This document shows positions 60,628 to 64,000 of a stretch of 64,000 nt of DNA, in pieces (the stretch's first letter is position 1; each line of letters starts with the position of its first letter). Under the pieces are notes generated by a model. That model saw only the letters and a program-made list of their open reading frames with translations, searched no databases and was not told the DNA's origin. A program made the translations under genes and the position numbers. This DNA is from JBNKWA01 sp050299555 (GTDB lineage Bacteria > Pseudomonadota > Alphaproteobacteria > Rhodobacterales > Rhodobacteraceae). The stretch covers positions 72,275 through 136,274 of the forward strand of contig JBNKWA010000012.1 in assembly GCA_050299555.1 (NCBI GenBank), in the 5' to 3' direction.

Positions 60628-61250
60628 TGCATCCGAACCCCGCCTTCCGGACGGCGAGCGCCGAACGCAACCTCGCCTTCGCCCGTGCCCGGGGCTTCGG
60701 CGTCTTGACCGCCGCCGGGCCGGACGGGCCGCTCGCCGCGCATGTGCCCTTCGTGCTGAGCGACGATGGCGGCAGACTGGAAGCGCACCTGGTGCGCTCG
60801 AACCCGCTCTGGCGGGCCCTGGCTGAACCGCTGCCGGCGCTGATGATCGTCTCGGGGCCGGACGGGTATGTCTCGCCCGATTGGTACGGCATCGACGACC
60901 AGGTGCCGACCTGGAACTATGTCGCCGTGCACCTGCGCGGCAGCCTTGCGCGGCTGCCGGACGCGGCGCTGCGCCAGCATCTCGACCGGCTTTCGGCGGC
61001 CAACGAGGGCCGGCTGCTGCCCAAGCCGCCCTGGCGCACCGGCAAGATGCCCGCCGACCTGCTGGCGCGGATGATGCGCATGATCGCGCCGGTCGCGCTG
61101 ACCATCGACGCGGTCGACGGGACCTGGAAACTGAGCCAGAACAAGGCCGACCCCGTCCGCCTCGCCGCCGCCGAGGCACTGGACAAGGCCGGCCCGGGGC
61201 AGGAGATCGCCAGCCTCGCGGCGCTGATGCGCCAGCCGCCGGACGCCTGA
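60627..61250 (+). CDS. PaiB-type FMN-binding protein
   Basis: A 207-residue FMN-binding split-barrel protein. HPNPAFRTASAERNLAFARA is the PaiB start, with SPDWYGIDDQVPTWNYVAVHLRG in the middle. Annotated in Bacillus as a negative regulator; here its function is unknown and it may be an FMN oxidoreductase-like protein. The ATG at 60627 overlaps the mtaB stop (TGATG). Confidence 0.88.
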   Translation: MHPNPAFRTASAERNLAFARARGFGVLTAAGPDGPLAAHVPFVLSDDGGRLEAHLVRSNPLWRALAEPLPALMIVSGPDGYVSPDWYGIDDQVPTWNYVAVHLRGSLARLPDAALRQHLDRLSAANEGRLLPKPPWRTGKMPADLLARMMRMIAPVALTIDAVDGTWKLSQNKADPVRLAAAEALDKAGPGQEIASLAALMRQPPDA

Positions 61251-61310
61251 GGCATTTGCCCCACGGGCCGACTCGGCCTATCTTGTTGCGGCACAGTCCG
61301 GAGGATCGCC

Positions 61311-61598
61311 ATGGCCCTGCCCATTGCCCCCATCGCCTGGAACGCCGCCCGCATCGGCGGGCTTGCCGCCCTCGCCTGGTATGTCCGTTCGCGCAACCGA
61401 ACGATGCCCAAGCATGTCTGGCGCGAGGCGGCGATGGACGATCTGAACGACGGGGTCGAGATCACCTCGGATCGTGGCGAGGCCGAGCGCAACACCCATG
61501 CCTCGGCGCGGCTGCGGCGCAGCGTCAGGCTGGGGCCGCTGGGCGAGGTGGAGCTCGACCTCAGCGCCATCGGCCGCCTGCGCGTCCGCCGCCTGTGA
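61311..61598 (+). CDS. Small conserved-looking protein, unknown
   Basis: A 95-residue protein with a weak hydrophobic N-terminus (APIAWNAARIGGLAALAWYV) and a charged C-terminus rich in Arg and Glu (RGEAERNTHASARLRRSVRL). ATG at 61311 follows GGAGG. No family recognised; coding character is supported by codon-position G+C and the clean start. Confidence 0.6.
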   Translation: MALPIAPIAWNAARIGGLAALAWYVRSRNRTMPKHVWREAAMDDLNDGVEITSDRGEAERNTHASARLRRSVRLGPLGEVELDLSAIGRLRVRRL

Positions 61599-61675
61599 CG
61601 GCCGGGCAGCGCCGCCGGCTTGCCTTCCCCGGGAATTCCTGACCATCTCCGGGAAATCCAGCCCGGGAGGCCGTC

Positions 61676-62287
61676 ATGAAGCTCTACTATTCCCCCACCT
61701 CGCCCTTTGCCCGCAAATGCGCCGTCCTGCTGCGCGAGGCGGGGCAGTGGGACAGCATGGAGATCGAACCGGCCGCAGGCACACCGGTCGATCCCGGCAC
61801 CATGCCACTGGCGCAGAACCCGCTCGGCAAGCTCCCTGCGCTCGGTCGCGACGACGGCCCGGCGATCTACGACAGCCGCGTCATCACCCGCTTTCTCGAC
61901 GATCGTTTCAAGGCCGGGCTCTACCCGACCGGCCCGCGGCTCTGGGATACGCTGACGCTCGAGGCCAATGCCGACGGCATCATGGAGGCGGCGATCCTGA
62001 TCGTCTACGAGACCCGGGTCCGCCCCGAGGACAAGTACTACGAGCCCTGGGTGGAAGGGCAGTGGGCCAAGATCGAACGCTCGCTCGAGGCTATCGAGGC
62101 GCGCTGGATGGCGCATCTGAAAGGTCCGCTGGACATGGCCCAGATCGCCGTCGGCTGTGCGCTCGGCTATCTCGATTTCCGCCATGCGGCGCGCAACTGG
62201 CGCGATGGCCGCGAGGTGCTGGCGCCCTGGTACGAGACGTTCGCGCAGCGCCCGTCGATGGCCGCGACCACGCCGCCGCCGGCCTAG
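61676..62287 (+). CDS. Glutathione S-transferase family protein
   Basis: A 203-residue GST. The thioredoxin-like N-terminus MKLYYSPTSPFARKCAVLLR has the catalytic Ser-Pro-Phe region with Cys15 close by; NPLGKLPALGRDDGPAIYDSRVITRFLD is the glutathione-binding segment. C-terminal helical domain present. Substrate unknown. GGGAGG precedes the ATG. Confidence 0.9.
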   Translation: MKLYYSPTSPFARKCAVLLREAGQWDSMEIEPAAGTPVDPGTMPLAQNPLGKLPALGRDDGPAIYDSRVITRFLDDRFKAGLYPTGPRLWDTLTLEANADGIMEAAILIVYETRVRPEDKYYEPWVEGQWAKIERSLEAIEARWMAHLKGPLDMAQIAVGCALGYLDFRHAARNWRDGREVLAPWYETFAQRPSMAATTPPPA

Positions 62288-62535
62288 ACCGGAGCGGTTT
62301 CCAACCGGCCCGGCCTGAAATAGGAACCGGCCCCGGAATCAATGACCTGGGCGGACCTCGGGATCGGGTCGTCCTCTCTGATCCGGTTCATTTCAAGGGC
62401 GCCATTGCAGGCCGCGGGCGGCCCCGGGGTCGCCGCTTGCTTTGGCAATCCAGGTGCCGGCGCCGGCATCCAAAAGCCGGTGCAGGGCGATCCCGACCGT
62501 GCTAGCCTGCCGGCCTGACCGGGGGAGGAGAGGAC

Positions 62536-63702
62536 ATGGCCGGATCGGTGACGGTGCTCGTCGGCACCACCAAGGGAGCGTTTCTGATTGCCGGCGATGC
62601 GGCGCGCGAGGACTGGAAGATCAGCGGTCCCCACTGTGACGGCTGGCCCATCAACCACCTCGCCGGCGACCCGGCCACCGGCCGGCTCTGGGCTGGCGGC
62701 GGCGGTGACTTTCAGGGTGCCGGGGTGTGGCGCTCCGAGGATGGCGGCCAGAGCTGGCAGCTCTCGAGGCTGACCTCCGGCCATATGGACGAATGGGCAG
62801 CGGGCGATCCCGAATTCGCGGCGATGATCGGCTGGCAACCGACCGAAACGCCCTTCGGCAAGGACTTTTCGCAGATCTGGTCGCTGAACTTCGCCCACGA
62901 CACGCTCCTTGCCGGCACCAAGCCGGCCTCGCTGCTGAAAAGCACCGATGGCGGGCAGAGCTGGGAACGGGTGGACGGGCTGACGGACCATCCGTCGCGT
63001 CCCGACTGGCAGGGCGGTGCCGCCGGGCTGGTGCTGCATACCATCGTCAGCGACCCCGGCGATACCGGCAAACTCTGGGTCGGCATCTCGGCGGCCGGGG
63101 TCTTTGCCAGCGAGGATGGCGGCACCAGCTGGGAGCGGCGAAACCGGCTCTCCAACGCCGAGGCGCACCGGCACCACGACCACCCGGCGGGGCCGAAAGG
63201 CGGCGAGACCGGCCATTGCGTGCACAACATCGTGCGGGCGCCCGGAAACGGCGGCGATCTTCTCTACCAGCAGAACCACCACGGCGTGTTCCGCAGCCCC
63301 GATGGCGGCCGCAGCTGGGACGACGTGACCGAAGGGCTGCCCTCGACCTTCGGCTTTCCGGTGGCGGTGCACCCAAGCGATCCGCAGACGATCTGGGTGC
63401 TGCCGCTGAACGGCGATACCCAGGGCCGCTATCCGCCGGATGCCTCGGCGGCGGTGTGGCGGTCGCGCGACGGTGGTGACAGCTGGCAGGCGCTGAGGGA
63501 CGGGCTGCCGGCCAGGAACTGCTATTTCACCGTGCTGCGGCAGGCAATGGCGACCGACCGGGCAAACCCGGCCGGGGTCTATTTCGGCACCAACAGCGGC
63601 TCGGTCTTTGCCAGCCGCGACGAGGGCGAGAGCTGGACCGAGATTGCCCGCCACCTGCCGACGGTCCTGTGCGTCGAAACCCTGGACATGGGCGGTTCCT
63701 GA
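62536..63702 (+). CDS. Asp-box (BNR/VPS10-like) propeller protein
   Basis: A 388-residue beta-propeller with six Asp boxes: SEDGGQSW, STDGGQSW, SEDGGTSW, SPDGGRSW, SRDGGDSW and SRDEGESW. Start TVLVGTTKGAFLIAGD is typical of cytoplasmic WD/BNR exo-alpha-sialidase-annotated proteins in proteobacteria; no signal peptide and no evident catalytic set. GGGGAGG before the ATG. Function unknown. Confidence 0.82.
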   Translation: MAGSVTVLVGTTKGAFLIAGDAAREDWKISGPHCDGWPINHLAGDPATGRLWAGGGGDFQGAGVWRSEDGGQSWQLSRLTSGHMDEWAAGDPEFAAMIGWQPTETPFGKDFSQIWSLNFAHDTLLAGTKPASLLKSTDGGQSWERVDGLTDHPSRPDWQGGAAGLVLHTIVSDPGDTGKLWVGISAAGVFASEDGGTSWERRNRLSNAEAHRHHDHPAGPKGGETGHCVHNIVRAPGNGGDLLYQQNHHGVFRSPDGGRSWDDVTEGLPSTFGFPVAVHPSDPQTIWVLPLNGDTQGRYPPDASAAVWRSRDGGDSWQALRDGLPARNCYFTVLRQAMATDRANPAGVYFGTNSGSVFASRDEGESWTEIARHLPTVLCVETLDMGGS

Positions 63703-63884
63703 GCCGGCCGGAGTCGCGCCGGGGCCGGGGCGGCGTGGCCCCGCCAGCCGTTCGCGACCTGCCTGCGGCAGGTACGCTCCGCCTGACGGTCCCGGCCCGC
63801 GCGCCTGACGGCGCGCGGGTCCGGGCGCCTGTGGCCGCGTTCCCGCGCCGGACCGCGGCGCTGCCCTGCCCTGGTGGTCGGCGG
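63703..63884. other. GC-rich intergenic region
   Basis: No gene. A 10-base-pair hairpin with a TGAC loop is at 63796-63819 (CCCGCGCGCC/GGCGCGCGGG). It may end the upstream transcript. Confidence 0.5.
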
Positions 63885-63933
63885 GATCGCGCCCGGGCGC
63901 CCCGCCCGCCCACCCTTGCGCCCGGGCGCGATC
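63885..63933. repeat. Hairpin with conserved loop, copy 2
   Basis: 16-base arms GATCGCGCCCGGGCGC (63885-63900) and its complement (63918-63933) over a loop holding CCCGCCCGCCCACCC. The loop and the bases just inside match the hairpin at 55709-55785, while the outer stem differs; it directly abuts the repeat element. Confidence 0.78.
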
Positions 63934-63997
63934 AGGCGTCCCCACGGAATGTCATTGTAAATCAATATGTTAGATATGCGTCCCCATGGGGACGCCT
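63934..63997. repeat. REPIN-like element copy 3 (GTCCCC family)
   Basis: 64-base unit with perfect 11-base inverted ends, AGGCGTCCCCA and TGGGGACGCCT, and a right-hand GTCCCCATGGGGAC palindrome (63980-63993). The A/T-rich core (TCATTGTAAATCAATATG) differs from the other two copies. Confidence 0.8.
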
Positions 63998-64000
63998 GGG

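Overview
The window is GC-rich (about two thirds G+C by eye), densely coded, chromosomal-looking DNA from an alphaproteobacterium. The order rsfS-rlmH-gpmI-ctpA-rppH, a DUF6778-type lipoprotein, a MoxR/DUF58/DUF4159 operon and the flagellar block fliM/motB-flgE-flgK-flgL-flgI all suggest Rhodobacterales. That assignment is inference from gene content; no rRNA gene is present. No prophage, insertion sequence or CRISPR array is visible.

Layout. 1-4.0 kb: glycolate oxidase operon glcD-glcE-(small membrane protein)-glcF, read leftwards and cut by the window edge. 4.1-7.8 kb: DUF599 membrane protein, HisN-type phosphatase, XRE regulator, quinone oxidoreductase. 8.3-15.1 kb: leftward moxR-DUF58-DUF4159-VWA-like operon. 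15.2-17.4 kb: DUF1285 protein, small histidine-containing membrane protein, PAPS-type sulfotransferase. 17.4-22.0 kb: leftward housekeeping run rsfS, rlmH, gpmI, ctpA, rppH. 22.1-25.1 kb: nucleoside hydrolase and a secreted-type animal haem peroxidase with RTX repeats. 25.3-32.5 kb: flagellar genes. 32.7-36.3 kb: MFS transporter, HAD hydrolase, queuosine-precursor transporter, a striking small transcript, arfB, EF-hand protein. 37-42.2 kb: lipoprotein, two Nudix hydrolases, Hsp33, CCA enzyme, LysE exporter. 42.3-46.0 kb: non-phosphorylative sugar oxidation genes. 46.1-58.4 kb: an accessory-looking stretch with an orphan DUF4255 (Pvc16-like) gene, two tRNA-Lys genes, a decayed peptide-type ABC transporter, a sialidase-like/PdxA2/DapA-family/Fe-ADH operon, and a divergent DUF1537 kinase-GntR pair. 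58.5-63.7 kb: dapF, mtaB, PaiB-type protein, GST and an Asp-box propeller protein.

Working together: GlcDEF feeds glycolate carbon in as glyoxylate. The Gfo/Idh dehydrogenase, IlvD/Edd dehydratase and AraD1 protein form three steps of an oxidative L-arabinose/D-galactose type route. PdxA2 plus the DUF1537 kinase is an established pair for turning four-carbon sugar acids into dihydroxyacetone phosphate. CTTGTC half-sites occur in the promoter regions of both the sialidase operon and the kinase-GntR operon.

Most unusual non-coding features: (1) at 35.35-35.57 kb, a promoter-ORF-terminator unit with a 15-base complement of the 16S rRNA 3' end as its Shine-Dalgarno, plus an internal anti-Shine-Dalgarno mimic that could sequester it; (2) dispersed REPIN-like elements built on GTCCCCATGGGGAC at 7.8, 55.6 and 63.9 kb; (3) two hairpins next to those elements that share a loop but have different stems.
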